Assembly (NCBI RefSeq): GCF_000150275.1
Contig: NW_002060955.1
Location: 288,886 to 352,885, forward strand
Length of the DNA: 64,000 nucleotides
Source: Trichoplax adhaerens
Taxonomy: Eukaryota; Placozoa; Uniplacotomia; Trichoplacea; Trichoplacidae
Direction: 5' to 3'
The translations under genes and the position numbers were made by a program. Below the pieces are notes generated by a model, which was given only the letters and a program-made list of their open reading frames with translations, was not told the origin of the DNA and did no database searches. Position 1 is the first letter of the stretch; the number at the start of each line of letters is the position of its first letter. Shown one piece after another: positions 24,796 to 35,908 of the stretch.

Positions 24796-25961
24796 ATCCG
24801 AACATGAATGATGAGATTACCAATCAGTTAGCAATTTCAGGTCCGGTTGGTGTAGCGGCTGCTGCTGCTGTGGCTACTGGCCGTAAGCGTAAAAGAGGCC
24901 ACACGTTTGAGACCAATCCATCCATTCGTAAAAGACAACAGACTCGTCTTCTACGGAAGATGCGTGATGTTTTGGATGAATATACCGTTCGCGTTGGACA
25001 ACAAGCCGCGATAATATGTTGTACACCAAGCAAGCCCAATGAGATTTTCAAAGCTTTTGGCGCAAAGCCGTTAGAAGATGTATTAAGAAATCTAAAACCG
25101 GTAATCATGCAAAATTTAGATAATGCTTTACAACAACAAGCACCCCAAGTACAGCAAGATAACACTGGCTTATTCGAGTTACCACCTCTTGTTTGCGATG
25201 GGATACCTACTCCAGTAGATAAAATGACTCAGGCGCAGTTGAGGGCATTTATTCCATTAATGCTCAAGTATTCTACTGGCCGTGGTAAGCCTGGATGGGG
25301 CAAGGAATCGTTAAAACCTGCGTGGTGGCCCAAAGATTTACCTTGGCAAAATGTACGAAGTGATGCTAGAAGTGAAGAAGAGAAACAACGTGTTCCCTGG
25401 ACGCAAGCATTAAGGGATATTATTAAAAGTTGTTACAAACATCATGGACGGGAAGATCTTCTACCTGAATTTACTGATGCTGCGGAATTGAAAAAAGGCC
25501 CTAGTGCACATTATGCCTCTCAACATATGATTCAAATTAATAATGGAGACGGCACTGTCACAGTATTATCGCTTGATCCATCACAAGGTATACCTGATGC
25601 AACGGAAACATCACAAGCCATTGCTGCTTTAAAAGCACAGGGTGATCTTGGCTTGACCAGTGGACAGCAAGGTGTGACCATCGAATTTCATGGTTCTTCT
25701 ATGATGGTTCCACAGCAAACTGGAGAGGTGACTGCAGCAGAAGTACTTGCAGGATCACTCCAGCATGATCATAACACTGGTAATTTGGTTGAAGCCCACG
25801 AACATAATCAACAAGTAGTTCAAATGCACCAGCAAACTTCATCTTCTCAAGGCCACCACATTCCTGGTTTGCCTCGTGTTACGATGGCGAATTCTGTCAT
25901 CAATGATCAGAGCGAGGTCCCGTCAGCTTCAGAAGCTGTAGAAGTTGTTACCATGAATTAA
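24732..25961 (+). CDS. NRF1: Nuclear respiratory factor 1 homolog (NRF1 / P3A2 / EWG family)
   Basis: Sequence-specific activator which, in other animals, binds GCGCATGCGC-type sites at respiratory-chain, ribosomal and cell-growth genes. Seen: an acidic Ser-rich N-terminus ('SDDRSEPSSPESAYDDGQLL'), a basic nuclear-localisation stretch ('GRKRKRGHTF'), and the conserved DNA-binding/dimerisation region including 'RKRQQTRLLRKMRDVLDEYT', 'VGQQAAIICCTPSKPNEIFK', 'MLKYSTGRGKPGWGKESLKP' and 'WWPKDLPWQNVRSDARSEEE'. A Gln/His-rich activation tail follows. I chose ATG 24732 (409 aa; context CACCATGT); an in-frame extension to 24666 would need a TTG start. Human NRF1 is about 503 aa and multi-exon, whereas this gene is a single exon. 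It shares its upstream region with RPS3A. Confidence 0.95.
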   Translation: MSDDRSEPSSPESAYDDGQLLNPNMNDEITNQLAISGPVGVAAAAAVATGRKRKRGHTFETNPSIRKRQQTRLLRKMRDVLDEYTVRVGQQAAIICCTPSKPNEIFKAFGAKPLEDVLRNLKPVIMQNLDNALQQQAPQVQQDNTGLFELPPLVCDGIPTPVDKMTQAQLRAFIPLMLKYSTGRGKPGWGKESLKPAWWPKDLPWQNVRSDARSEEEKQRVPWTQALRDIIKSCYKHHGREDLLPEFTDAAELKKGPSAHYASQHMIQINNGDGTVTVLSLDPSQGIPDATETSQAIAALKAQGDLGLTSGQQGVTIEFHGSSMMVPQQTGEVTAAEVLAGSLQHDHNTGNLVEAHEHNQQVVQMHQQTSSSQGHHIPGLPRVTMANSVINDQSEVPSASEAVEVVTMN

Positions 25962-26824
25962 TTATGCGGGGTATACCCTTATTTTAGAATTTTGTTGTAT
26001 TTTGATCGTAGTGCTATAAATACAGTATAAACTTGGATCTTACTATACAGTATAGTACGACTACAAGCTTGGATGCAATGGAGTTGATTTTTAGCTACGA
26101 AAAGCCAGCTGTTTTTGCTATCGAAAGTTCAATTGACTCGTTGCTATCAGATCGGTTCAAATGAATTTAGCGCATAATAACTTATCAGGACTTAAAAATG
26201 CGCACAGTATTATTAATAATATTGTTGTGATGACGATGCGATACAGTGCATGGGCTGGCAACCTTTCAATGACTATCTTATACAATTTACAAGCGGTATT
26301 TTGCAATTATATACAATTATGAACATCGATATAACTACACTTTAAATATTAGTCTCTCGAATTTAGAACAAGTGTAACGCATATGAATCTGTAAATTTGA
26401 AAGTTAAAGCTCTGTAATTACTGCAGGACATACCTTTATGTTTATGATAGTGTCGTATGTCTGATACAGTGATGTGTAGACAGGAAATTGACAAACTGGT
26501 GATTATTAAGCTCGTGATTGGTACTGATCAGTGAAACCTGCAGTTGTATGCTTGATTTTACGAATGTATTGCAATAAATAAATAAATAGATTAATGTCAC
26601 TTTGAAAACATCAGAGCGTTGAATCTAATGGCATCGAATGCCAAGCTCAAATGCTTCCTCGTATGAATTGATCTTGCACGTTCAGCATCATCTGGCTTTA
26701 TCTGAAACTGTACCTAGTAAAAAAAAATTATCGAATTTAAATATGGTGTAGTAAATGCTGGCAGCTCAATTTGGAGATGAAAGAGTTGTGCATGAATAAA
26801 TACGATATTTGTCTCTTACCTGGT
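25962..26824 (+). other. NRF1 3' flank
   Basis: Probable NRF1 3' UTR and spacer up to the 5S gene. An 'AATAAATAAATAAATAG' stretch near 26573-26590 is a candidate polyadenylation signal region. No other gene seen. Confidence 0.4.
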
Positions 26825-26943
26825 GTCTACGACCACATCATGTTGAATACACCCGTTCTCGTCTGATCACGGAAGTTAAGCAGCATCGAGCGAGGTTAGT
26901 ACTTAGATGGGTGACCGCTTGGGAATACCTCGTGCCGTAGACG
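26825..26943 (+). rRNA. 5S ribosomal RNA
   Basis: A 119-nt gene starting GTCTACGACCACATCATG and ending GTGCCGTAGAC, so the 5' and 3' ends pair to form helix I. The internal RNA polymerase III promoter is present: box A 'AGTTAAGCAGC', an intermediate element and box C 'GATGGGTGACCGCTTGGGAA'. A run of six T follows at 26952. It looks intact and expressible. It stands alone between NRF1 and the first F-box gene, outside any visible tandem 5S array. Confidence 0.97.
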
Positions 26944-26951
26944 TTCTCAAA

Positions 26952-26957
26952 TTTTTT
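26952..26957 (+). terminator. RNA polymerase III terminator of 5S rRNA
   Basis: Six consecutive T bases nine nucleotides after the 5S 3' end, as expected for pol III termination. Confidence 0.75.
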
Positions 26958-28904
26958 CCACTTCAGTTTTCCTATGGGAACCAATCAAATGCTGCATGCT
27001 AATATTTTTATTCCAATTTCTCCCCACTGTTGACGATTCATATTGGACTCGAATGGATTTTTCCATTTTTCTTATTTACTGCGTAATTGATGCAAAATCG
27101 GATTTGAAGAACGAGTCAGACTACTGTACAGTGTACAGTACTGTTGAATACTGTAAGGAAGACAATGTACACTGTAAGACCTCTATACTGTACTGTGTAC
27201 AGAGGTCTTGATGGTCTGGTCTGTACCGTACATTGTACGCTAAGTCTAACTTACTATAAATGGGGATATAACGGTCAGTGATACTTTCATTATTTATGGA
27301 CTTAAGAGCAAGTTTAACTTTCTAACTTTACCACATTGAGATCTTTCAGAATCTCTCCATCAACCTAATATATCATTCTATTATAGCTTTACTGTATTTT
27401 TAAAGAAAGTAATAAAATGTTATGGTACACACTGTACTGTACTGTCTGATGTATAATTTCAATGGCACCCTGAAAAGATAGAATGGTGGAAGTTCAATCA
27501 GGCCCAAACTACATCAATTCTATATATTAGTTGTATCTGTGGAGATATCCTTCTACGGGTATATATAAATATTAATTATTATGCAGCAATTTTAACGGAA
27601 TACAACTTTCATTTTTGAACGAAGGAATGCCATCGAAAAATAATCAGACTTGTAGATACTTTCATGCCATACCGTGCTAGTCTACTGTGTACGATATGAA
27701 ATTGTCTATGGTTGATTTTTTCCTATTTTGAACCGGGTATACCCATACTGTGGTAACAGACTTTAAACAAAACTACTCACTCACTAACATACTGTACTTT
27801 TATCAAGGCCCACCATCGGCATAGCTTCAATTAATTTACTCTTAATGAACAAATTAATATGGCACTACAATATCGGATATTTACCCTAGTCATGTTCTAG
27901 TGAACTATTGTATATTGACCATTATTGACCACCACTCCTTTTGGAACAGTTCACAATCGACAGCAAGTTGTGAACACTGTGTTTAGCGAAAATGAATGAT
28001 TGTTTCTACCCTATTGCCATTATTGACAAGAATGGATACCTTCCATTTTTCAAGAAAGTTAAAATAGTGATGCAAAATTCTTTTTCATGAATAGAAGCTC
28101 GCTAGTGTACTGTATAATACAATCCTATTAACAATTATCAACAATACACTAGGATAGAAGATTGGTGCTGTACCCGTACAATTGAATCAATATCGCCATA
28201 CAATATCCAATAAAAGTGGATTATCCGTTCTAAAAATATTTCAATGGTCAACAATAACAGATACCTTTTATTTCCATCAATGTCAAAATACTAATCGTAA
28301 ACTCTTTTGATAAACTCTCGATGCTCTCTAGTCCAGTGTACAATATGAGTACAATCCTATATTAACCCGATTCAGCATGATAAACTACGAGTGCCAGTAG
28401 AATTGGATGAATGTGGTCAATAGTCGTCCTACTACATATGAAGAAGTATTTCTCAATGCATCGTCTTTGTCATGAAAAGATGAAAATAGGGCATTGAAGA
28501 GTGCTTATGTTAGTAATAGAATGCCATTTTTGGAGTCGTCAATGAAAAGACGTAGTTTACATTGTCTAACAGTCACTACCAAAGGCTGAATAAAGAACAA
28601 AATCAATCATACCGCACTTTGACAAAATCGATTATTGTCGACAGAAATCGGGGGCATAAAGTATAGCGGTCTCAGTACTGTAGTATTTTCCATATTAATT
28701 AATTAGTATCGTGCACAGAGTGGATAGCAACATCAATTTGAAAGCTATCGATATCATTCGATCGATGAAAGGGACAGCAAGATTGGTTTTAAAGTACAGC
28801 ACTGTACATATATGACGGTGTAATTTGATGTTATCGGATATCGTTACTAATTTTATATAATTTTAGAACATGATTTCACCTCTTCGTTACTCTAACGACT
28901 GACA
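26958..28904. other. Spacer between 5S rRNA and F-box gene A
   Basis: No exon found. GTAC palindromes lie at 27123-27235 and 27430-27450, including 'CTACTGTACAGTGTACAGTA' and an imperfect inverted repeat 'AAGACCTCTATACTG' / 'CTGTGTACAGAGGTCTTG' at 27176-27210. A copy of a dispersed repeat is at 27371-27424. The rest, to the F-box gene start, is AT-rich promoter-side sequence. Confidence 0.5.
27371..27424 (+). repeat. Dispersed repeat, copy 1
   Basis: Begins 'TATCATTCTATTATAGC' and runs through 'TTTACTGTATTTTTAAAGAAA' to 'AAAATGTTATG'. A near-identical segment is at 53591-53660, 26 kb away. Both copies lie next to GTAC clusters, which suggests parts of one mobile or recombined unit. Confidence 0.8.
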
Positions 28905-31118
28905 ATGGATGAAGGAAACGGGAAACACACACAAAATATACCATCTCAATCCTTATTTACTCTACAAGCTCTACCGGAAGAAACGCTACGAATTATTATT
29001 ACTCATTTGAATGGCAGTACTGTTGCCAAATTGGCTCGACTATCGCAATATTTCTATACAGTGATTTCCAATGATTTGACGTGGAAACAAGTTATACAAC
29101 AAGAGTTAACGAATCAACCACAATTAATCGATGGAGAGAGTTATTATCATTTCTATAAACGACATTATCTTGGAATTCAAAAAACAATGAATTCAGGTGG
29201 AATAGATTCATCTGAAACATGCAAGCAAAATATCCATGAGCAACACGATGATGATAGCCACGCTAGAAAACATTATTATCAACCACGTACATCATGGGTA
29301 TATATTGACCAATTTCATCCCTATAAACAGTATAAATTAATCGAAAATGACCTACCATCAAGGAACTGCAATTATTATTACTTCAAATTTTTCTTTTTGA
29401 ACGCGGCCAGAAATAATTTAGAAGTCTGGGCTAATAAATTATACCAACAAATCAGTCGATATTTACAACAACAGCAAGTTGAAAATATTTATTTGCAATC
29501 GTTATACGTTGCTACACGCGAAAATTCTTGCCACTTTATTCGTCAATTTTTATATATGTATATTCAATACCATGATGATAATGAATGCCCTCCACTCTTT
29601 GCTACCTTGGCTAAAAATCATACACCGATTGTATGGAAAATATTTTATTGTATTTCATTAGATAGTCATTTAATAAGTGCACTATCTGAATTTTTTAACT
29701 TACTACCACTGTATCAAGCTGTCATCAACAAAGATTTGAATAATATTCAATTTTTACTTCATTGTAATCATGATCTAACTCATCTTTGGTCATCTGTATC
29801 ATTTTGTATTATTTATTACATTTCGTTATGTGGCAATATATCAACTATCGAGTATGTTCTATCCAATTATCAAAATTTCTTTGAGAAGCAGGAAGCCAAT
29901 AATAGTCATGGGCAAACTGGTAGTTGTAATACTACCGACTTTGAAAGCAAATGGGAAAGAGAAATGATTAGAGCTGCCGTTGATAGGAATGGTTGTGAGT
30001 TTCTTAAGATTTTACGCAAAATGTCAACCATTCATTTTATATTTAAACATTATTATTCCATCGCTTTATGGCATGCGATTTATCGCACGCTCGTTAATCC
30101 AACATCTTATCCAAATTTTTGGCAGTATATTACGCTAGAGTGTAATGATTTGAACACTTTTACTGTAGTTAGAAAGTCAAATCGTGATGACAAAAGAGGT
30201 GTTGAATTGATATTTAGAGCATGTTATAAATTAATGGAAGATTACGACAGCTGGAAAGAGAAAGATGAAATTGTTTATGCTTTAACTGGACTTGTGAATG
30301 ACAACTGTCCGCAAACGAATACATATGATTTATGGGCAACAGTATTCCAACAACTATTACCTGATTTAGCAGAACTTGATAATCCCTTATGTCGCGAATA
30401 TGACGATTATTACTTTTGCCATGATATATACAACTTGATTACTCTTATTAAGGATAAGCAAATAACCCCTCCAGAGTTATTTCGTAAATTAAGAATTATC
30501 GAATCGAAAAATGAAATTTCGAAATGCTTATCATTGTATTATAGTCTTAATAAGTTACATCATGAACAATCGATAGCCGATTGGATAAGAGGAACCTCAG
30601 GATACCGATTCGAGGAGTTAACACTGCGAGTGGGAAAGTTATACTTGAAAGATTTCGATTTTGATCAATGGCTACTTTGTGGTGTAAATAGATTAATCAA
30701 GAAGATAAGACCGGACGATATTCTATGCAATAACATTCTTCGGCATAAAATTGAAGTTATTGCTCAGTGCTATTTTGATCTATATTTATCTTATGGTTTT
30801 AATGTCAATAAATTAAGCAATCACCAACAAGCATCAGTGCAAGAAAATCTACCTAGTATTGCCATATACGATTCTAAGTATCTAGATATACCAGCTTTAC
30901 ATTACGCTTGTAAATTAGCCACACCATTATGGGTAAAAACTCTTCTAATTGCCGGTGCAGATCGCCAATTAACAAATAATCAAGACAAGCTACCAATCGA
31001 TTTTTGCCGAGAGCATTACAAGCAATATAATGTAGTAAACATGAAAATCACTGTAGACCTGTTAACACATTATACATCTTGCCCTCGAAGGACTAAGGAA
31101 GGTATAATAGTTCAGTGA
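28905..31118 (+). CDS. F-box/ankyrin-like protein A, single exon
   Basis: A 737-aa protein. Residues about 20-70 form an F-box ('ALPEETLRIIITHLNGSTVA', then 'KLARLSQYFYTVISNDLTWK'), the motif that binds SKP1 in SCF ubiquitin ligases. After it comes 'YYHFYKRHYLG', shared with the paralog at 33791-35908. The long middle is alpha-helical and reads like diverged ankyrin repeats. The best ankyrin unit is at about 665-705: 'IPALHYACKLATPLWVKTLL' with 'AGADRQLTNN'. Role by family: substrate receptor of an SCF complex, substrate unknown. No introns interrupt it, unlike most neighbours. I choose the first ATG; the F-box follows soon after. It lies tail to tail with its paralog across 2.7 kb. I do not recognise an ortholog outside this lineage. 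Confidence 0.8.
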   Translation: MDEGNGKHTQNIPSQSLFTLQALPEETLRIIITHLNGSTVAKLARLSQYFYTVISNDLTWKQVIQQELTNQPQLIDGESYYHFYKRHYLGIQKTMNSGGIDSSETCKQNIHEQHDDDSHARKHYYQPRTSWVYIDQFHPYKQYKLIENDLPSRNCNYYYFKFFFLNAARNNLEVWANKLYQQISRYLQQQQVENIYLQSLYVATRENSCHFIRQFLYMYIQYHDDNECPPLFATLAKNHTPIVWKIFYCISLDSHLISALSEFFNLLPLYQAVINKDLNNIQFLLHCNHDLTHLWSSVSFCIIYYISLCGNISTIEYVLSNYQNFFEKQEANNSHGQTGSCNTTDFESKWEREMIRAAVDRNGCEFLKILRKMSTIHFIFKHYYSIALWHAIYRTLVNPTSYPNFWQYITLECNDLNTFTVVRKSNRDDKRGVELIFRACYKLMEDYDSWKEKDEIVYALTGLVNDNCPQTNTYDLWATVFQQLLPDLAELDNPLCREYDDYYFCHDIYNLITLIKDKQITPPELFRKLRIIESKNEISKCLSLYYSLNKLHHEQSIADWIRGTSGYRFEELTLRVGKLYLKDFDFDQWLLCGVNRLIKKIRPDDILCNNILRHKIEVIAQCYFDLYLSYGFNVNKLSNHQQASVQENLPSIAIYDSKYLDIPALHYACKLATPLWVKTLLIAGADRQLTNNQDKLPIDFCREHYKQYNVVNMKITVDLLTHYTSCPRRTKEGIIVQ

Positions 31119-33790
31119 TATTAATGTACATCTTAACGATGCTTTCACACACATATAACTCTCAACGATAATGGAATAACGCTTTCTATACCATCATATT
31201 ACGTCTACTTTTTGCTATAAAACTCATAAGTAATGTCTAAGTTTCTAAGGAATAAGAGCTCACAGTTAATATACGCGTATTTATCGCTTTTTTATTTTAA
31301 GATTAAGTTGCATAGACTGCATTTAGAAGCCATTGGCTAATTTTCGTAAGAATCGTTTTGATGATCCAATCAAACACACTCCGAAATGATTACGCTTCGT
31401 ACAGTAATTGTGATGTAATCCAATGTTGATCTACTTGGAATATTAATATCAGTAGTGTTTTCAGCTATATTTTTGATTAATCATTCTTTATATTAATTAA
31501 TTGGTTGGCGTATCAGTGGTTCTGTGGGTTAGCATCTGTAAGTTATTGACGTAAAAGATAGGTAGATAGAATTGTCCACGACTTTGTATATTCGAATATT
31601 GAATTACTGTATACGTGCAATAAGTAGACTAAAATTAATTCAGTTTCTTGCTTATTGAAACGCTAGCGGTAGGGAGAAATGCAGCAGTTAGAATTTGAAC
31701 TCTATAATACACAAAATCGAAGTGTCGATGTTATGTTACTCATAGGAAATTATGGATCAAGAAATTATTTCTTAACGTAATTAAAAAATGTCATTGATAG
31801 AGGGAAAAATTTGAAAATATATAAAATTAAGATAAATACGTAAAATTATTGATGCAACAATGATATTTTATTACATATAAATTAGTACAATTTCATATTG
31901 TGCAGAAAATTTATTATCTTACTGGCGTTATTATTTGCATCAGTTTATAATGTACTTAAATAAATGATTCGTAAAGATATTGTTTAGAATACTCATAGTT
32001 ACTGGCAACTTTGACTTAATGTCTACCTTTAATATCTTTAGGTAATTTTATTGTGTCATACGAGATACTAATATCATGTAAATGCTGTACTTATTTTAAG
32101 ACAGTAACTTTAGCCATTTTTTAACTAGATAACCTAAATAGTAACCTATACTATTGGTGCCTGGTAGAGAAACTTTTTATGTTGATATTCGAGTACAGTA
32201 TATAAAATTTAATGATTGTCTAAATCCTAACTTTGTTTGATTAATGGTAATACAATTAATCAATTACAGTACGTATGACAAGACTGCCATCTGGAACTAA
32301 TTCTCCAAGCTATCTAGATTGAATAGCATTGTTATAGCGTGTAAGATTATCACTTCGAGCAAATTATTGTTACGATCATAGATGAAAAGTATCAAAATCA
32401 TATCTACACTATTTACTACTTTGAACTATTTCGCTTGTTAAAAAAATTTATTAGTAAAGTTATTGATAATCAAGCTATCATGTTATTGTATTCGTTAGTA
32501 CATAGAATTGAAATTCCTTATAACGGAAGATCTCTGAAAGCGTAGCCATGCGCAAACATTCTTCGTCTTATTGTTCAACAAAGTAGCATCCATTTTGTAG
32601 TAATACGATTTAGTACTTTAGCTGCTTCCCAAAATTTATATATTTTATTCTAGTCACTCACAGCTTGTCAGTTTCATCAATTCACTTAAGATTAAGACTT
32701 TCCATTACCTATTTTAGAAGGATATAACAGCTCTATTTCATGACTGTAAAGTGATATGTCGATGCAAATAATGCATCATGTCATAAATGTTGCATTTGTA
32801 AAATTGAAAGAATTAATGCATTCTCAGTAAATACAGATAACATGCCAATAAAATTATTGCTATTTTACATACATTACGCATGAGTATCCTTATAAAATCG
32901 AAGCTAAGCATATTAGAAGATCTCTCTAGTTCGCAATCTTAAATATCATTTAATATCTTCTTAAAGTCGCGCTACATTAAAGAAAGAGTAATTTATCTTA
33001 TCCTATTAGTCTATAGCGTTACATGGCTACTGAGATTGGTATACTTTAGTGTTACTATCCAAGTATCAGTTAGCATAACTTTAACAAAATAGCGTTATTA
33101 CGGTTTAAGCTCTTTCTTTAATATTAAAGTATATTAATTCAACAATATGAATGGCATTTAGTATTCTTATTAGTTATGCTACAGTTAAAGTTATATGAGA
33201 GTACATAAAATAGTATTACAGTACATGGAATCGATTGTATCAGATACAATTATAATGTATAATTATTAGGCAAATAAGTGTCGAAATACAGTAGGTAAGC
33301 GCATAAAGTTTACAGCAGTAAGAAGAAACACTGTAGTATTATTGAATCTATAAAAGTAGTCAATTAATAATTAATGTTTTAAAACGTCAACAGAATAATA
33401 GTCTAGAAACAAAATCAATACATACTATACCAACCATTAGCTTCAAACTGAAAACGCTACAAAATGAGAATGCAATAGCAGTTTTTGACCTAATTTGGGT
33501 ATTTGTATTTTTGTATGTATTTACTTAATCGATCTATTTACTCTATCTATGTACAGTACATTATTTAGTGAATCGGCTAACACACATAGAAAGGACATCA
33601 CCAACTTGGCTGAAACAAACATTACATTGAAATAAGATCCAAAATGGCATGTTGTTGTGTAGATTACATGAAAACGGTGATACAGTTGTAAGCCAGCATA
33701 ATATCCAGATAGAAGAAAAAAATGCTTATGTCAGTTAACAACAGCAAAAAGCTTGAAATTACTCCTTTCCTTTTGAATCTAGTCATCGTA
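31119..33790. other. Tail-to-tail spacer between the two F-box paralogs
   Basis: AT-rich, with no exon or RNA gene recognised on either strand. Only isolated GTAC elements are seen (32193, 32265, 33551), with no dense cluster. Confidence 0.5.
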
Positions 33791-35908
33791 CTATTTCAGC
33801 CACCAAAAGCTAATATTCTGGTGTTTACTGCTAGGTAAAGGACAGTTGCAATAGCTGTTTAATAAATCGATTGCCACACCGTATGATTGAGCCAATTTTG
33901 GTAACGACAGTGATCGGATATTTTCGATATGCCTGTCAGCACCGGCTGCTAAAAAAAATTGAACCCAATGTGTTTTACCCATCGTGATGGCATAGTGAGC
34001 GGCTGTTGAGCGACAACTTCTAGTGCAATCATTAATCTGATAGCCAGCATCCAGTATAGCTTCGAAATAACATTCAGTAATTTGATCTAGTCTCCTATCT
34101 AACTTCTCATCTTGAAATAAACGATGGTTCCATTCCATGTTCATAACTGACCAAAACATACAGAATAATATTTCTGATCGTTGATGCTCATCGCATCGGT
34201 TGATTAATTCTAGAAGCACTATTAATAGATTATAAGATGTTAGTTCTAGAGCAAACCGTTTGGGGTTGAAATAATTATCCTCGATTTGGCTTAATCTATA
34301 ATAGAATCCGACTGTTGTGTCGTAGTGCTGACTTGAGGAAAAGATCGACCAATCATTAAAAACATTTAATCTTAGATGGTGATCTAATCTTGAAGACTCA
34401 TAGAGGAGTACGTTGGGAAGGTCAGAAATACATTGGAATGCCATTCTTAGCAACTGAGGATGTTGTAATTGTTCAACATAACGGATAGCTTTATTTCTAG
34501 CATCGCCGAGCGATGTCATCATTTTAAGAGATTCATCTCCATTTTGAGCATAATCCGAGATTAACTGTTTATAGTTAACAACTAGAGAACGAAACATGTT
34601 CATGTTGCCTATAGAAACAACGTGATCGAAGATCATTTTATAGTAATTATACTTAATCAAATCGGGAAGAAGGAAAGTTATATAATCGGAGTAGTGTGAC
34701 GGTCGTGCCAATGCTTTGGCCATAGCGTGGGTAAAGGCTAAATGGTATGAATTTATTGGGTCTTCATCATAACTACACGTGGAGAATTCCTTGGTTTGAT
34801 TCTGGCGTAATGTCTTTAACATGGCTACACCCATTTTATCAATGGCAATCTCAATAAACGATTGAACTCGTAAAGAAGATCGACAATGATTGTAATGGAT
34901 ATTGTGATCGATTAAGAATTCGCAACATTTGAAATGGCCGGCGATGGTAGCATATCTTAGTGGATCCATACCGTAAATATCTTGTTTGAAACAATTTAAT
35001 TTTTGTGTCTCAACGTAATAGCGTAATTGATCGAATTTGCCTTCAACAGCAGCACGACATTCTGGCGTTAATTTCAAGCCCATTAATAACGACTTTAATT
35101 GTGATGGATAATCAACTATTTCAATTAAGATGCTATTAACACTCGATGCGTAGTTATAACTGCCTTGATTATTGTTGCCTGCAATGGCATTCATCACTTT
35201 TTCACCAGAGTACTTTTTTAAGAAATATCGAATTATTTGACGTATGAAATTATGACGAGATTCTCGAATAGCGATATTGATAGGATAAAATTTCAAATTG
35301 AAGAAATTGACACCGGAAAATAAAGCACCACGTTCAAGTAATAATATTGCCCATACTTCATAGCCATGTTTCGCCGCATGGCATAGATACATGGATAGGA
35401 TTTTGCTATCCACAGTTTGCGTATGAGTTTTAAGGTAATTACCGTAGGAGAACAGTTTTTCTAGAATGTAAGTATCCTTAGCGTAAGTGCTGTAATTACT
35501 TACGGTATTGGAATGTTGGTTATCATCATCATGATTGGAAAAATTGTCTATATTGATATCGGAAAATTGAGGATCGTCCCAATTTTTAAGGACGAATGTA
35601 CAAAGCATATTATATTGACCTAAATAAGCACGCTTGTAATACATGAAATGATTTTCATCCTTGAGTAATTGAGGCTTGCAGGTTAACTCATTTTGTATCA
35701 TTCGTCTCCATAAGGTATCATCACAAGTCAATTTATAAAAGGAAAGGCAAGTATTGGCTAGCCGAGTAAGATCGCAACCTGTCAAATAGCTAGTAATATG
35801 GATAATGACCTGTTGAGGCAAGACTGAAAAAATATTGACATCTTTCGCGATACCTTCCTTCTCCATGCTACCGTCAGAGGATGATAATTGCATCGTAAAA
35901 TGGCACAA
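33791..35908 (-). CDS. F-box/ankyrin-like protein B, single exon (paralog of A)
   Basis: A 705-aa protein with the same layout as the gene at 28905-31118. There is an N-terminal F-box at about 28-75 ('VLPQQVIIHITSYLTGCDLT' and 'DTLWRRMIQNELTCKPQLL'), then 'YYKRAYLGQYN', a helical middle with weak ankyrin units ('MDPLRYATIAGHFKCCEFLI'), and a C-terminal ankyrin unit ('AAHYAITMGKTHWVQFFLAA', 'GADRH'). Overall identity to A is low by eye but the order and spacing agree, which points to an old inverted duplication. The start is uncertain: ATGs at codons 1, 6 and 15 all precede the F-box. Probable role: SCF substrate receptor, by family inference only. Confidence 0.8.
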   Translation of the reverse strand: MCHFTMQLSSSDGSMEKEGIAKDVNIFSVLPQQVIIHITSYLTGCDLTRLANTCLSFYKLTCDDTLWRRMIQNELTCKPQLLKDENHFMYYKRAYLGQYNMLCTFVLKNWDDPQFSDINIDNFSNHDDDNQHSNTVSNYSTYAKDTYILEKLFSYGNYLKTHTQTVDSKILSMYLCHAAKHGYEVWAILLLERGALFSGVNFFNLKFYPINIAIRESRHNFIRQIIRYFLKKYSGEKVMNAIAGNNNQGSYNYASSVNSILIEIVDYPSQLKSLLMGLKLTPECRAAVEGKFDQLRYYVETQKLNCFKQDIYGMDPLRYATIAGHFKCCEFLIDHNIHYNHCRSSLRVQSFIEIAIDKMGVAMLKTLRQNQTKEFSTCSYDEDPINSYHLAFTHAMAKALARPSHYSDYITFLLPDLIKYNYYKMIFDHVVSIGNMNMFRSLVVNYKQLISDYAQNGDESLKMMTSLGDARNKAIRYVEQLQHPQLLRMAFQCISDLPNVLLYESSRLDHHLRLNVFNDWSIFSSSQHYDTTVGFYYRLSQIEDNYFNPKRFALELTSYNLLIVLLELINRCDEHQRSEILFCMFWSVMNMEWNHRLFQDEKLDRRLDQITECYFEAILDAGYQINDCTRSCRSTAAHYAITMGKTHWVQFFLAAGADRHIENIRSLSLPKLAQSYGVAIDLLNSYCNCPLPSSKHQNISFWWLK

